64,000 bases of DNA. Source: Caldicellulosiruptor changbaiensis. Lineage in GTDB: Bacteria > Bacillota > Thermoanaerobacteria > Caldicellulosiruptorales > Caldicellulosiruptoraceae. Below the pieces are notes generated by a model that had not been told where the DNA came from, did no database searches, and was given only the letters and a program-made list of their open reading frames with translations. The translations under genes were made by a program, and so were the position numbers. The stretch spans positions 307,501 through 371,500 of the forward strand of contig NZ_CP034791.1 of NCBI RefSeq assembly GCF_003999255.1, written 5' to 3'. Numbering within the stretch: position 1 is the stretch's first letter; every line of letters begins with the position of its first letter. This document shows, one piece after another, positions 46,808 to 55,968 of this stretch.

Positions 46808-49033
46808 TTATTGGGGCAGTGAAATTATATTTATTCCTGGTACAAGTGTTGTTACAATTCTTCTTTCTTGACCATTTTGTAAGATGGTAATGAGCGTAAA
46901 GCCCTTTATATCAAAGCCATTTTTGTTGTCAACAAGCAAAGTTGATTTGTCAAGGGGAGTAATTATTACATTTTTCAGTGCGATTTCATAATTGATAAAC
47001 TGCTTTACGGTGGGTACCCACAAAAGTTTTTTATCTTTAAATGTTGCTACGAGTTTCAGGTTATTGTCAAGTTGCCGACTTATATATACATTCTTGTTTT
47101 TCACAATAAAAAATTTTCTTTTCTGCATAGGATGAGCAAAATAATCGTGTATAATACAAACTCCGTTTTCGTTTACAAACTTTTCAAGCCGCGGCTTTGT
47201 CAGCATTGACAAAAGATTTCTGTACCTTACAGAATTCCATTGGTATAAAGAATCACCTTCACCAAAATTATAATTTTTAAAGAAAATTTGTGGATGTTTG
47301 TTTACCTGGTTTGGTTCGAGCATATTGAGGTCATCTAACTTCACATCCAAATAAGACCAGCAGTATTTATAACCATGCTTTAAAAAAAGATTAAATGTGT
47401 AGTTTTTGCTTGTTTTTATAGCTCCTTCGCTTTTCAAATCTCCACAACGAGTACCATCAGATAAACTGTGGTCAATCCAGTCATCAAGTTTTAAATAACT
47501 TGTAGCATTTAATGCCTTTTCGATAAGCTGCGGGGTGTTTTCTTTTGCAATAGGCGATGCTGTGTGAAGCACAACCTCTATGCCTTTTTGAGCAAGAAAT
47601 TCAATGAGTTTCTTGTACTCAGGATTGTAAAAACCAGGTATTCCTTTTATAGATTTGTAGAAAAATCCCCATGTTATTGGGATTTTATACCCCACAAATC
47701 CTTTTTTCATATATGAGCTATCTTTTGTATCTGTTGTGCCAAACATTATAGCTTTTATAATTGAAATCATATTTGAATCAGCATGGTTGGAGAATACTAA
47801 AATACCTTTTCTACCATCAGGCGCGCGTGATTTTATAGCATAACCGAAGTCTGCTGGGAAGATAGAATAAGTGAAGCTTTTTTCAAAACCCTTTTTAAAA
47901 AGCTGTGTTGTTGTCCAGATATGCTCTTTGTTTTTCCCAATTAAGAAATACTTTATATCATCAGAGTTTGAAAAAAACAGGAATACATTTGCTTTATTTT
48001 TTAAGTTATAAGTTTCAATAGAATCGTAATTATTAGCATAGCCCATTGCACAGTTGTCAAGCTTGAGATAAAAGTCAGAAAGAGAGTCTGTCACATACAT
48101 TGGGCTTGTAAATTTTGAAATTGAATAATCGCGCTTTAGAATAAAAAGCGGCTTTGACTCAAACACAACAGGTGAGTATTCCTTAAAAACTTGGTGATCC
48201 TCTTTTGACTTCAAAATCTCTTCAACATTTATCACATCCTCTGATGATGATACAAAAACTTTTCTGGTTATCTTCTGGAAACCATTTTCAAACTCCTGTT
48301 CTATTAAGTTATTGTACTTATCAACGCGCTTTAGCGCAAAGGAGTACTTTGACGGTTTTACAAAACCTATTTTGAAATTTCTAAACTGCACAGTTTGAAT
48401 GTTCTTGCCATTTTGAGAAATTTCAAATGTTATATACCTTGCATTAATTGGCAGAGAAAATGATGTCTTAAACATTCCCCAACCAGGGGTTAATTTTAGC
48501 TTTTCAGGCAATGACAATATCTTTGTTTTATTTTCACCAAAGATTGCTATCTCGACGTTTACATTCTCCTCTTCTTTAAAGTGAATAAGGCTTTGGTAGT
48601 CTACTTTGTAGTCAAACGATAACATCACAGATTGATATTCATCTTTAAGAGAAATGTAAGGTGAAGTTATTTTATAAAAGGCATTCATTGTGTGAAAGTC
48701 AAGCTTTAAGACTTTGTTTCTACCATCTGTTAAAAATGAAATATCGGAAGGTTCGCTCTTTTTAATTTTCCACTGAATAACTCCATTTTCAATAAAAGGA
48801 ATATCAGTTGAAAAACTCTCTTCCTTTTTTGTTGGGGTATTATTCAAAAATTCTGGGGGTAAAATCTTGGCGACGCCTTGATTTCCTTTTAAGATTTCAA
48901 CTGCATTTCCTTTTGCTTCAATTGAAAAGTGGGTTTTTTCGGGAAGGTTTTGTTTACCTGTTGCAAATATAGCTGTAGAAAAAGTTGATATAAACATGAT
49001 AATAACTGCAAACACTGCAAGTCTTTTTGTCAT
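46808..49033 (-). CDS. secreted protein, possibly of the polysaccharide-deacetylase fold
   Basis: 741 residues with an N-terminal export signal (KRLAVFAVIIMFISTFSTAIFA). Residues about 60-260 look like a beta-rich carbohydrate-binding type module. The second half has stretches that could correspond to NodB-like motifs (GILVFSNHADSN, EVVLHTASPIA, DWIDHSLSDG), but I do not recognise the family with confidence. The start at 49033 is the best placed methionine before the signal, though its ribosome binding site (GGGAG) is 15 bases away. The gene precedes no other by overlap; the YibQ-like gene 90 bases upstream runs the same way and may be cotranscribed. Confidence 0.6.
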   Translation of the reverse strand: MTKRLAVFAVIIMFISTFSTAIFATGKQNLPEKTHFSIEAKGNAVEILKGNQGVAKILPPEFLNNTPTKKEESFSTDIPFIENGVIQWKIKKSEPSDISFLTDGRNKVLKLDFHTMNAFYKITSPYISLKDEYQSVMLSFDYKVDYQSLIHFKEEENVNVEIAIFGENKTKILSLPEKLKLTPGWGMFKTSFSLPINARYITFEISQNGKNIQTVQFRNFKIGFVKPSKYSFALKRVDKYNNLIEQEFENGFQKITRKVFVSSSEDVINVEEILKSKEDHQVFKEYSPVVFESKPLFILKRDYSISKFTSPMYVTDSLSDFYLKLDNCAMGYANNYDSIETYNLKNKANVFLFFSNSDDIKYFLIGKNKEHIWTTTQLFKKGFEKSFTYSIFPADFGYAIKSRAPDGRKGILVFSNHADSNMISIIKAIMFGTTDTKDSSYMKKGFVGYKIPITWGFFYKSIKGIPGFYNPEYKKLIEFLAQKGIEVVLHTASPIAKENTPQLIEKALNATSYLKLDDWIDHSLSDGTRCGDLKSEGAIKTSKNYTFNLFLKHGYKYCWSYLDVKLDDLNMLEPNQVNKHPQIFFKNYNFGEGDSLYQWNSVRYRNLLSMLTKPRLEKFVNENGVCIIHDYFAHPMQKRKFFIVKNKNVYISRQLDNNLKLVATFKDKKLLWVPTVKQFINYEIALKNVIITPLDKSTLLVDNKNGFDIKGFTLITILQNGQERRIVTTLVPGINIISLPQ

Positions 49034-49122
49034 CTTTTCTGCTACCGACTCCCTTCTTTTTTCGCGTGTAGTTTCCAAATATTAATTATATGTTGACTCT
49101 CTCTAAAATTCAATTAAAAATT

Positions 49123-49971
49123 TTAGTCAGTTTGTTTAATTAATTTAACAATATCTGATACAAATACAAATTTTATGTTTTCTCTTTGAGCATCTTTTAA
49201 TACTTCTTTAAATGCCTCAATAGTTGTAAGGCCACCTTCCTGACCTAAATGTCCAATTCCCACTGCAAATCCCTTTTTCTTTGCTATGTTGAAAAGGAGT
49301 TTAAATTTGTCTTGTATAGGCTTTAGCTCATTTTTTGAATCCAATATGACATCGTGGGATATCACATCAATACCTTTTTGCTTTCCAATCTTTGAAAATA
49401 GCGATTTTGGTGATGACGTTGAGTCAACAACTATCATGTTGTTTGCCTTTGCTAAGCTCACTAAGTGACCGACTATTTTCTCATTTGTACACACAAGTGT
49501 TCCCAAATGAATGCTAAAGCCTTTGCTGTGCGGTAGGTTTAACATTGCATCTTTGAAAATCTTATCAACCTCATCATCGGGGGTGCTGTTCATTATACTG
49601 CGTGGTGATAGCCAAAGAGTATTCTGATCTTCTGGTTCCATTGAAAGATGCATCAAAATCTCTTTGTTGCTTTTACTGCACATAAGAGCAATTTTATTGG
49701 AAAAAGGTAAGAAAGGAATAATTGCAACATCAAATGGAAGATTAATCTCCAAAAGTTTGTGAACCTCTTGCTCATCCATTCCTGCATCTTCGAATATCAA
49801 AGATACATACGCTTGAGATTGTGCTGAGGTTTCAACAGCTTGTGGTCTTGGATTGTAAAAAATGTAAACAAGTGCAAGTACAATAAAACAAAAAATTGCA
49901 AGTAAAGGAATGAAATATTGACTTAGCTTTGCTTTCTTAATGACAATGAGAATATATCTTCTTAATTTCAT
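49123..49971 (-). CDS. YibQ-like divergent polysaccharide deacetylase
   Basis: 282 residues. A membrane anchor lies near residues 20-40 (YFIPLLAIFCFIVLALVYIF), followed by an extracellular domain of the divergent polysaccharide deacetylase (DUF610) family: VSLIFEDAGM, LPFDVAIIPFLPFS, ILMHLSMEP, VVDSTSSPKS and GIGHLGQEGG. In related proteins the first motif is usually IDDxG; here it reads FEDAG, so one acidic residue is kept and one is changed to glutamate. Function in cell-envelope or exopolysaccharide processing is inferred. Confidence 0.8.
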   Translation of the reverse strand: MKLRRYILIVIKKAKLSQYFIPLLAIFCFIVLALVYIFYNPRPQAVETSAQSQAYVSLIFEDAGMDEQEVHKLLEINLPFDVAIIPFLPFSNKIALMCSKSNKEILMHLSMEPEDQNTLWLSPRSIMNSTPDDEVDKIFKDAMLNLPHSKGFSIHLGTLVCTNEKIVGHLVSLAKANNMIVVDSTSSPKSLFSKIGKQKGIDVISHDVILDSKNELKPIQDKFKLLFNIAKKKGFAVGIGHLGQEGGLTTIEAFKEVLKDAQRENIKFVFVSDIVKLIKQTD

Positions 49972-50042
49972 GATCTTTTAAGAGTTTTAGTTTCTGATAA
50001 TAGATTATTCATTCAGATTTTTTGATATACCACCAAAAATGG

Positions 50043-51371
50043 TCATTTGAGATTTTTAACAAACTCTTCAAATTGCTCTGTCGAGGTAACACTATATTTT
50101 TTGTGGTATCTAACTTTATTATATTCATCAATTAAATCTTCAATAATGCTACTGTTTATAAGTTCGCCTCTTGTGATTAGTCTTCCCATCTCAAGTGGAG
50201 TGAGAGAGGTTTTTAGATTATAGTTTTTCTTTTGATAAAAGTACTCCATTGTAAGCTTGAAAATGATTCTTAGGCGTAAGTTCAAATCCGAAATCCTCTT
50301 GAGATTTATCTTTTTAATCTTTGTCTGCTTCGGTTTAGCTTTTGGCCTCTTTTTTGCAAGTATAAACGTCTTAATATCAGTATAGTTTTGACCTCTTTCT
50401 ACCATTTGAATGTTATTTGTGACCTTTGCCAAAAACAAAAGCAAATTTCTTATCATCTCTTCAATAGCAATCTTTATAAATCCAAGTGCTTTGTAAATGA
50501 GAAATCCAAGTATTCCAAGGGCCAAAAGATAGCCGATTATATCAAGTATTTGAGAAATCAAACTCTTTTTAGCAGGTTTCATGTTTTTGAGAAGTTCAGC
50601 AATGTCATTGTTAGAGTTTGACATAGGTTTTGTTGTTGCAAAAAGTGAATTTAGAAATTCTAATATCTTTTTTATTATTTTAAAGATAAACTTTATTGTC
50701 TCCACAATGAAAGCAACAACATAGGGAGCAAAGCCTTTGAATTTGAATAAAAGAAGTAAAATTACAATAAATGCTAAACTCAAAAAGAGATTTATAAAGC
50801 TTATACTTGTTGATATGCTGTTTGTACGTCTGTATCTGCGGCTAATTAAATTTTCCAAGTTTATCCTATTTGAAAGATACACACTTGCAATAAGAAAGAT
50901 TATTGAGTAGGTAGAATACTGGTTTATAATATTTTTTGGGACGTTCAAAAAAGTTGAAAGTCCACTGACAATTATAATAGCCCAAAGCCCAGCTAAAATT
51001 GCGCCAAGTGAAATGTTAACTTCTTCTTTTTCATAAACTAAGTAGGAGTGAATATAAAGGCCCATACAAAAGATTTGGCCTATGAACATCTCCAAAATTC
51101 CATAAGGTTTTAAGACAATCAAAGCAAAGCCTTGCGGGATTATTATTATGAACAAGATATTTAAGATCTTTTCCCACAGTCCTGTGCTTCTTTTTTTGAT
51201 AAGATAGGGAATCAGCAAAAACAGTGCATTCATTATCAAAAATGATATAAATAAATTAGATGGGTCCTTGGTCATGACAAACGAAGAAAACATCATAAAA
51301 ATTGGAAATACTAAGCTTGTTATTGCAAAAAGGTATATATATTTTGTTATAAACTGATTTGCATTTTCCAA
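50043..51371 (-). CDS. DUF4129 membrane protein
   Basis: 442 residues. About seven hydrophobic segments occupy residues 10-330, followed by a basic loop (KKRPKAKPKQTKIKK) and a C-terminal cytoplasmic domain like DUF4129 (LTPLEMGRLI, IIEDLIDEYNKVRY). DUF4129 proteins usually lie with MoxR ATPase, DUF58 and transglutaminase genes; here the only MoxR gene is about 29 kb away. No catalytic motif is visible. Confidence 0.75.
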   Translation of the reverse strand: MENANQFITKYIYLFAITSLVFPIFMMFSSFVMTKDPSNLFISFLIMNALFLLIPYLIKKRSTGLWEKILNILFIIIIPQGFALIVLKPYGILEMFIGQIFCMGLYIHSYLVYEKEEVNISLGAILAGLWAIIIVSGLSTFLNVPKNIINQYSTYSIIFLIASVYLSNRINLENLISRRYRRTNSISTSISFINLFLSLAFIVILLLLFKFKGFAPYVVAFIVETIKFIFKIIKKILEFLNSLFATTKPMSNSNNDIAELLKNMKPAKKSLISQILDIIGYLLALGILGFLIYKALGFIKIAIEEMIRNLLLFLAKVTNNIQMVERGQNYTDIKTFILAKKRPKAKPKQTKIKKINLKRISDLNLRLRIIFKLTMEYFYQKKNYNLKTSLTPLEMGRLITRGELINSSIIEDLIDEYNKVRYHKKYSVTSTEQFEEFVKNLK

Positions 51372-51516
51372 TCTGATTCACTCCATAAGCTTTTTACTGC
51401 TATAAATAATAGTATCACTAAAGATAAGTAGGATAAACATGTTTTTGCGTACGTGGCTTACAAAAAAATTCAAAAAAATTTGTTAAAAATTGATAAAGAA
51501 AAAGGGTGAAAAGTTG

Positions 51517-51948
51517 ATGTATATATATAATGTAATGAAAAAACTAATAGATTATGTAAGTTCTATGGAAGACATTCCCATAGCGGCAGCAGTGCTCAAA
51601 GATGGTGAGATTATTAGTATACAAAAAAATGATAGCAAAAATGCCATATTTCACGCAGAAATCCTTGCGATACTTGATGCCACATCAAAGCTATCTACAA
51701 AGGACTTAAGAGGTTGCGAGATGGTTGTGACAAAAGAGCCTTGTCCTATGTGTATGAGTGCGATAGTTCTAAGTAAAGTTGATAGGCTTTACTTTGGAGC
51801 GAGGGACTTTAAGATGGGAGCTGCTGAGTCTTGCTTTAAACTTTCTCAAGATCCAAACCTGAATCATAAAGTTGAAGTAATAGGAGGAATATGCGAAGAT
51901 GAATGCAAAGCACTTTTAAAGAGTTTTTTTGAAAAAAGAAGGATTTAA
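51517..51948 (+). CDS. TadA-like nucleoside/tRNA adenosine deaminase
   Basis: 143 residues. The zinc deaminase motifs HAE (FHAEILAIL) and PCxxC (EPCPMCMSAIVLS) are intact, and the following DRLYFGARDFKMGAAES matches TadA-type enzymes that make inosine at tRNA wobble position 34. It is a little shorter than usual TadA, and the N-terminal DIPIAAAVL replaces the usual PVGAV, so another nucleoside deaminase is possible. The ATG at 51517 has AAGGGTG about 9 bases upstream. Confidence 0.8.
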   Translation: MYIYNVMKKLIDYVSSMEDIPIAAAVLKDGEIISIQKNDSKNAIFHAEILAILDATSKLSTKDLRGCEMVVTKEPCPMCMSAIVLSKVDRLYFGARDFKMGAAESCFKLSQDPNLNHKVEVIGGICEDECKALLKSFFEKRRI

Positions 51949-52109
51949 AGGTTGAAACTCAAAAGATAAGTTGTGTAATGCTGAATTTTTAGGGGTATAT
52001 ATGTAATAGAAGGAATTCTTCAAAAGTTAAAAAAGTAGTTGTAGTGTAAAAAAAGTAATTTGAAAGAAGTAGTAATAAAATTTAGAAGAAGAAAGGTTGC
52101 GAGGAAGAA

Positions 52110-52562
52110 ATGGAGAATAAGTTTTTACAGCTTGTTTTTAGTAGTAGTCTTCAACTTGTCAAGACAATTGAAAAGGAAATACTTTCATTTTTGATGAGAG
52201 AGGCAGATGTTACTGCGGAAGAGCTTTTAGAATTCAAACTTATAGTAAATGAGCTTTTGATAAATGCCATTATTCATGGGAACAAAGGTGATAGTTCAAA
52301 AAATGTAAAAGTAAAGATAGGGGTTGTTGACAAAAAACTGAGTTATATTGTTGTAGAAGATGAAGGTGAAGGGTTTGATATTGAAGAAGTGTTCAAAGAG
52401 TACACACCTTATGAGGAAGATGAGAAAATTGAGGATTTGTATGAATTTGGACGAGGACTTATGATAGTTTCTTCTCTTTGTGAGAAGGTAAAACAGAATC
52501 AGAGAGGAAACAAGATAGTTGCTCTTCGAAGGCTTAAAAGAGAGGAAGTAAATCACCTTTGA
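52110..52562 (+). CDS. RsbW-like ATP-binding anti-sigma/serine kinase domain protein
   Basis: 150 residues of a single GHKL ATPase domain: the N-box ELLINAIIHGN, the G1 box VEDEGEGFDIEEV, and the G2 box YEFGRGLMIVSSLCEKV. Such short stand-alone domains act as anti-sigma factors or serine kinases in partner-switching. No sigma factor or STAS antagonist gene adjoins, so the partner is unknown. GAGGAAG precedes the ATG. Confidence 0.85.
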   Translation: MENKFLQLVFSSSLQLVKTIEKEILSFLMREADVTAEELLEFKLIVNELLINAIIHGNKGDSSKNVKVKIGVVDKKLSYIVVEDEGEGFDIEEVFKEYTPYEEDEKIEDLYEFGRGLMIVSSLCEKVKQNQRGNKIVALRRLKREEVNHL

Positions 52563-52597
52563 TGCTAATTTGGGCTAAGTAATATTGAAGTTGTTGT

Positions 52598-52633
52598 AAA
52601 AGGCTGCGAGAGAAGAAAGCAGTCTTTTTTTAT
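52598..52633 (+). terminator. terminator after the RsbW-like gene
   Basis: AAAAGGCTGC (52598-52607) pairs with GCAGTCTTTT (52619-52628), one wobble pair, with a T run. Confidence 0.75.
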
Positions 52634-52689
52634 TTGCAATCTTAGCAACTTGTCTTGACCAATCTTGTGTAATTCTTTTGAATTTTATA

Positions 52690-52718
52690 TTGCAATTCCT
52701 CAAAAAATTGAGTAGAAT
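52690..52718 (+). promoter_or_regulatory. promoter of the DeoR-led sugar operon
   Basis: TTGCAA (52690-52695), 17 bases, TAGAAT (52713-52718), about 50 bases before the DeoR start. A TTGACA just downstream (52729) may be a chance match or part of an operator. Confidence 0.5.
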
Positions 52719-52767
52719 ATTAATAAGTTGACACACAAATCCACATTGAAGAATAGGTGATGGAGAT

Positions 52768-53529
52768 ATGTTGTCTGCAACAAGAAGGCAGAAGATAAAG
52801 GAAATCTTGATGGAGAAAAAGAGCGTAACTGTCACAGAACTGTGCAATATATTCAACGTATCAGATGAGACTATCCGACGTGACCTCAAAAAACTTGAGC
52901 AGGAAGGAATAATCGAGAAGAATTATGGAGGAGCAATTTTAAAAGAAGGATTTACCATTGTTCCACCTATTTCTCAAAGAGCAAAGGAATTTATACAAGA
53001 AAAAGAAAAAATAGCAAAAGAGGCAGTAAAAAGGATTAAAGAGGGTATGATAATAATCTTAGATACAGGCACAACTACCCAACAGATAGCAAGAAATTTA
53101 AAAACAGCACAACACATAACGGTTATTACCAATGGTGTAAATATTATAAATGAGCTTGTATCAAACAATAGTATTAATTTATTCTTGGTTGGCGGGAAAG
53201 TAAAAAATTCTAATTTTTCAACAGTTGGGCCTGAGGCACAAAAGAGCTTTACGCAATTTAGCGCTGACATAGCATTTATAGGAACAAGTGGGATATCGCT
53301 TGAAAAAGGTTTAACAACCTCTGATATATTTGAAGCAGAGGTCAAAAGAGCAATGATTGAAAGCAGTAAGGAAGTAATAGTAGTTGCCGACAGCAGTAAG
53401 TTTTTGAAAAATGCTATGGTTTCGTTTTGCAGTTTGAACAAGGTCACAGAGATTATAACCTCAGGAGAAATTGACAGTGAGCTTGTCGAAAAGTTTAGAC
53501 AGAAAGGTGTAAAGCTCACCATTGTATAA
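52768..53529 (+). CDS. DeoR/GlpR-family transcriptional regulator
   Basis: 253 residues. The N-terminal DeoR helix-turn-helix (SVTVTELCNIFNVSDETIRRDLKKLE, split around residues 18-43) leads into a DeoR sensor domain with DTGTTTQQIARNL, NNSINLFLVGGKV and IGTSGISLEKGLTTSD, which normally binds a phosphorylated sugar. GGAG lies 5 bases before the ATG. First gene of the operon, so probably its local repressor. Confidence 0.92.
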   Translation: MLSATRRQKIKEILMEKKSVTVTELCNIFNVSDETIRRDLKKLEQEGIIEKNYGGAILKEGFTIVPPISQRAKEFIQEKEKIAKEAVKRIKEGMIIILDTGTTTQQIARNLKTAQHITVITNGVNIINELVSNNSINLFLVGGKVKNSNFSTVGPEAQKSFTQFSADIAFIGTSGISLEKGLTTSDIFEAEVKRAMIESSKEVIVVADSSKFLKNAMVSFCSLNKVTEIITSGEIDSELVEKFRQKGVKLTIV

Positions 53530-53565
53530 CCTTTGAGTCTTTCTGAAAGGAGCAAAGTACATTCA

Positions 53566-55065
53566 ATGAGCAAAATTCTTACAATTGACATAGGTACAAC
53601 AGCATGCAAGGTTATAGTTTTTGATTTACAAGGTAATATTTTGGCAAAGTCAAATAGGGAATATCCCACTTACACACCCCAGATTGAATGGGCAGAACAA
53701 GACCCGAACGATTGGTGGAGTGAGTGCGTAAGTGGGATTAAGGAGTGTCTTCAGCAGACAGATGGCAGTAGCATTGTTGCCATAGGTCTTTCATCTCAGA
53801 GAGAGACAGTTGTTCCGCTTGATAAGGATGGCAATATTTTGTACAGAGCTATTTCATGGATGGATAGGCGCTCACGACCTGAGGCTGAAGAAATCTCTCA
53901 GGAATTTGGGAAAGAAACTATACATAAAATCACAGGACTTATTCCAGATTCAACCTTTACAGCAACAAAGCTTTTGTGGTTTAAAAAGTATGAGCCGGAT
54001 GTATTGAAAAAAGCTACAGTTTTCTTGCAACCAAAAGAGTTTATTGGGTATAAGCTAACAGGCGAGGCAGCAACAGACCATTCGCTGGCAAGCAGGACAA
54101 TGATGTTTGATATAACCAAAAGACAGTGGTGGCAAGATATCTTTGAATTTGTGGGTGTGAAGCTAAATCAGTTTCCGAGGCTATGCTATGCAGATGAGAT
54201 AATAGGGTACTTAAAAGATGATGTTGCAAAGATGCTTGGACTGAAAAGTGGTATTCCTGTTATAAGCGGTGGTGGAGACAGGCCTTTAGAAGCAGTTGGT
54301 GCAGGCATTATTGGTTCGCGTGTTATGGAGTCGACTGGCACAGCAACAAACGTGTCAATGTCATCAAACAAGGTTCCAGAGCTGCTTGATCCAAGGGTTG
54401 TTTGTTCGTGTCATGTAATAAGAGATTATTACCTGATTGAGCAGGGGATATCAACAAGCGGTACAATCCTGAGGTGGGTTCGGGACAACCTATACAGAGG
54501 CGAAAAAGAAAAAGGCGAGAACGCCTATGAGATAATTGACAAAGAGGCAGAAAATTCAAGCCCTGGAGCAAATGGGATTGTGCTTTTGCCATTTTTCATG
54601 GGGTCACGTGCAACAAGGTGGAATCCTGATGCAAGAGGGGTTTTGTTTGGTCTGACACTTACACATTCAAGGGGAGATATAGCAAGAAGTGTATTGGAAG
54701 GAATATCATATGAGATTCGTGCATGCATAGAGATTTTAGAAGGTATGGGCTTGAAGGTTGAAAGTGTTGTTTCAATGGGTGGCGGGGCAAAGAGCACTGT
54801 GTGGAGCAAGATAAAAGCTGATATTTTGGGGAAGAAAGTGATTGTTGAAAAGGTGTCAGAGGCTGCGTCAAAAGGAGCAATGCTTTTAGCAGCAGTGGCG
54901 ATTGGTGCAAGAGAAAGCCTTATTGAAGAAAAACGCGAGGTGCTCTTTGAATATACACCAAATCCAGACAACCAAAGAGTTTATGACAGGGTATATGAAA
55001 TCTACAATGAACTGTATAATTCAGTTTCCAATATATATCCAAAGATTTCAGAAATCTTAAGCTAA
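53566..55065 (+). CDS. FGGY-family carbohydrate kinase (xylulokinase-like)
   Basis: 499 residues. N-terminal phosphate-binding IDIGTTACKVIVFD, then WWSECVSGI, ISWMDRRSRPEA, VISGGGDRPLEAVGAG, STGTATNVSMS and MGGGAKSTVWSKIKADILG all match FGGY kinases, closest in pattern to xylulokinases. Substrate unknown; candidates are a ketopentose or other ketose. Overlap of catabolic steps with the next genes suggests it phosphorylates the sugar that the aldolase cleaves. The ATG at 53566 has GAAAGGAG 13 bases upstream, a little far. Confidence 0.85.
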   Translation: MSKILTIDIGTTACKVIVFDLQGNILAKSNREYPTYTPQIEWAEQDPNDWWSECVSGIKECLQQTDGSSIVAIGLSSQRETVVPLDKDGNILYRAISWMDRRSRPEAEEISQEFGKETIHKITGLIPDSTFTATKLLWFKKYEPDVLKKATVFLQPKEFIGYKLTGEAATDHSLASRTMMFDITKRQWWQDIFEFVGVKLNQFPRLCYADEIIGYLKDDVAKMLGLKSGIPVISGGGDRPLEAVGAGIIGSRVMESTGTATNVSMSSNKVPELLDPRVVCSCHVIRDYYLIEQGISTSGTILRWVRDNLYRGEKEKGENAYEIIDKEAENSSPGANGIVLLPFFMGSRATRWNPDARGVLFGLTLTHSRGDIARSVLEGISYEIRACIEILEGMGLKVESVVSMGGGAKSTVWSKIKADILGKKVIVEKVSEAASKGAMLLAAVAIGARESLIEEKREVLFEYTPNPDNQRVYDRVYEIYNELYNSVSNIYPKISEILS

Positions 55066-55085
55066 AAGTTAGGAGGTCTTTGAAT

Positions 55086-55922
55086 TTGTTAGTAAATTTA
55101 AATGATGTTTTGGGTTACACAAAGGTAAAAAAATTTGGCGTGGGGATGTTCAACGGCCTTTCTGCAGACTTTTATGAAGGCTTAATTGACGCAGCAGAAG
55201 AGCTAAAAACCCCTATTATAATTGGGATTGCTGATAGGTTTGTTGACAGGCTTGACTTTGAGATGCTTGCAGAGGTAATGATTTTCCTTGCAAAAAGATC
55301 ATCTGTGCCTGTGTGTGTGCATCTGGACCATGCAAAGAGCCTGAAAAACATCATGAGAGCAATAAAGGCTGGGTTTACATCTGTCATGTTTGACGGTTCA
55401 AACTTGCCGTTTGAGGAAAATATAAAGAAAACCAAGGAAGTTGTTGAGATAGCGCATTCTGTTGGTGTGAGTGTTGAGGGAGAACTTGGCGTTGTTGGAA
55501 GAGGCGAGTGGGATTTTAAAAATCCAGAGTTTTATACAAAGCCTGAAGAGGCAGAAGTATTTGCAAAACAAACAGGTGTTGATGCTTTAGCTGTTTCAAT
55601 TGGTACAGTTCACGGTGTCTACAAGGGCGAGCCTAAGCTTGATTTTGAAAGACTTGCGGAAATTAGAAAAAGAGTTGATTGTTATCTTGTTTTGCACGGT
55701 GGCTCTGGGCTTTCAGATGATGATTTTAAAAAGTGTATAGAGTACGGAATTAACAAGGTGAATATTTTTACTGATCTGACTTTAGCGATAAATGAGAAGC
55801 TTCCTGAGTTTATCAAAACCACAGATAATTTGACTCCTGCAATCTTTGAGAAAATTAGAATGATTGTGAAAGAGGAAGCCATAAAGAAGTTAAAGGTTTT
55901 TGGAAGCTATGACATAATTTAG
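55086..55922 (+). CDS. class II (zinc) ketose-bisphosphate-type aldolase
   Basis: 278 residues. The zinc and catalytic pattern of class II aldolases is clear: VCVHLDHAKSLKNIM (zinc His), SVMFDGSNLPFEEN, VEGELGVVGRGEW, AVSIGTVHGVYKGEP and LVLHGGSGLSDDDF. It is of the GatY/KbaY/FbaA group; the exact ketose phosphate is unknown. AGGAGG is 9 bases before the TTG at 55086 and only 3 before an upstream TTG at 55080. Next to a kinase and a hydroxyacid dehydrogenase it would form dihydroxyacetone phosphate and an aldehyde. Confidence 0.85.
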   Translation: MLVNLNDVLGYTKVKKFGVGMFNGLSADFYEGLIDAAEELKTPIIIGIADRFVDRLDFEMLAEVMIFLAKRSSVPVCVHLDHAKSLKNIMRAIKAGFTSVMFDGSNLPFEENIKKTKEVVEIAHSVGVSVEGELGVVGRGEWDFKNPEFYTKPEEAEVFAKQTGVDALAVSIGTVHGVYKGEPKLDFERLAEIRKRVDCYLVLHGGSGLSDDDFKKCIEYGINKVNIFTDLTLAINEKLPEFIKTTDNLTPAIFEKIRMIVKEEAIKKLKVFGSYDII

Positions 55923-55968
55923 AAACAATTATAATAGATACTAATAAACTTATTTGGAGGTGTTTTAG

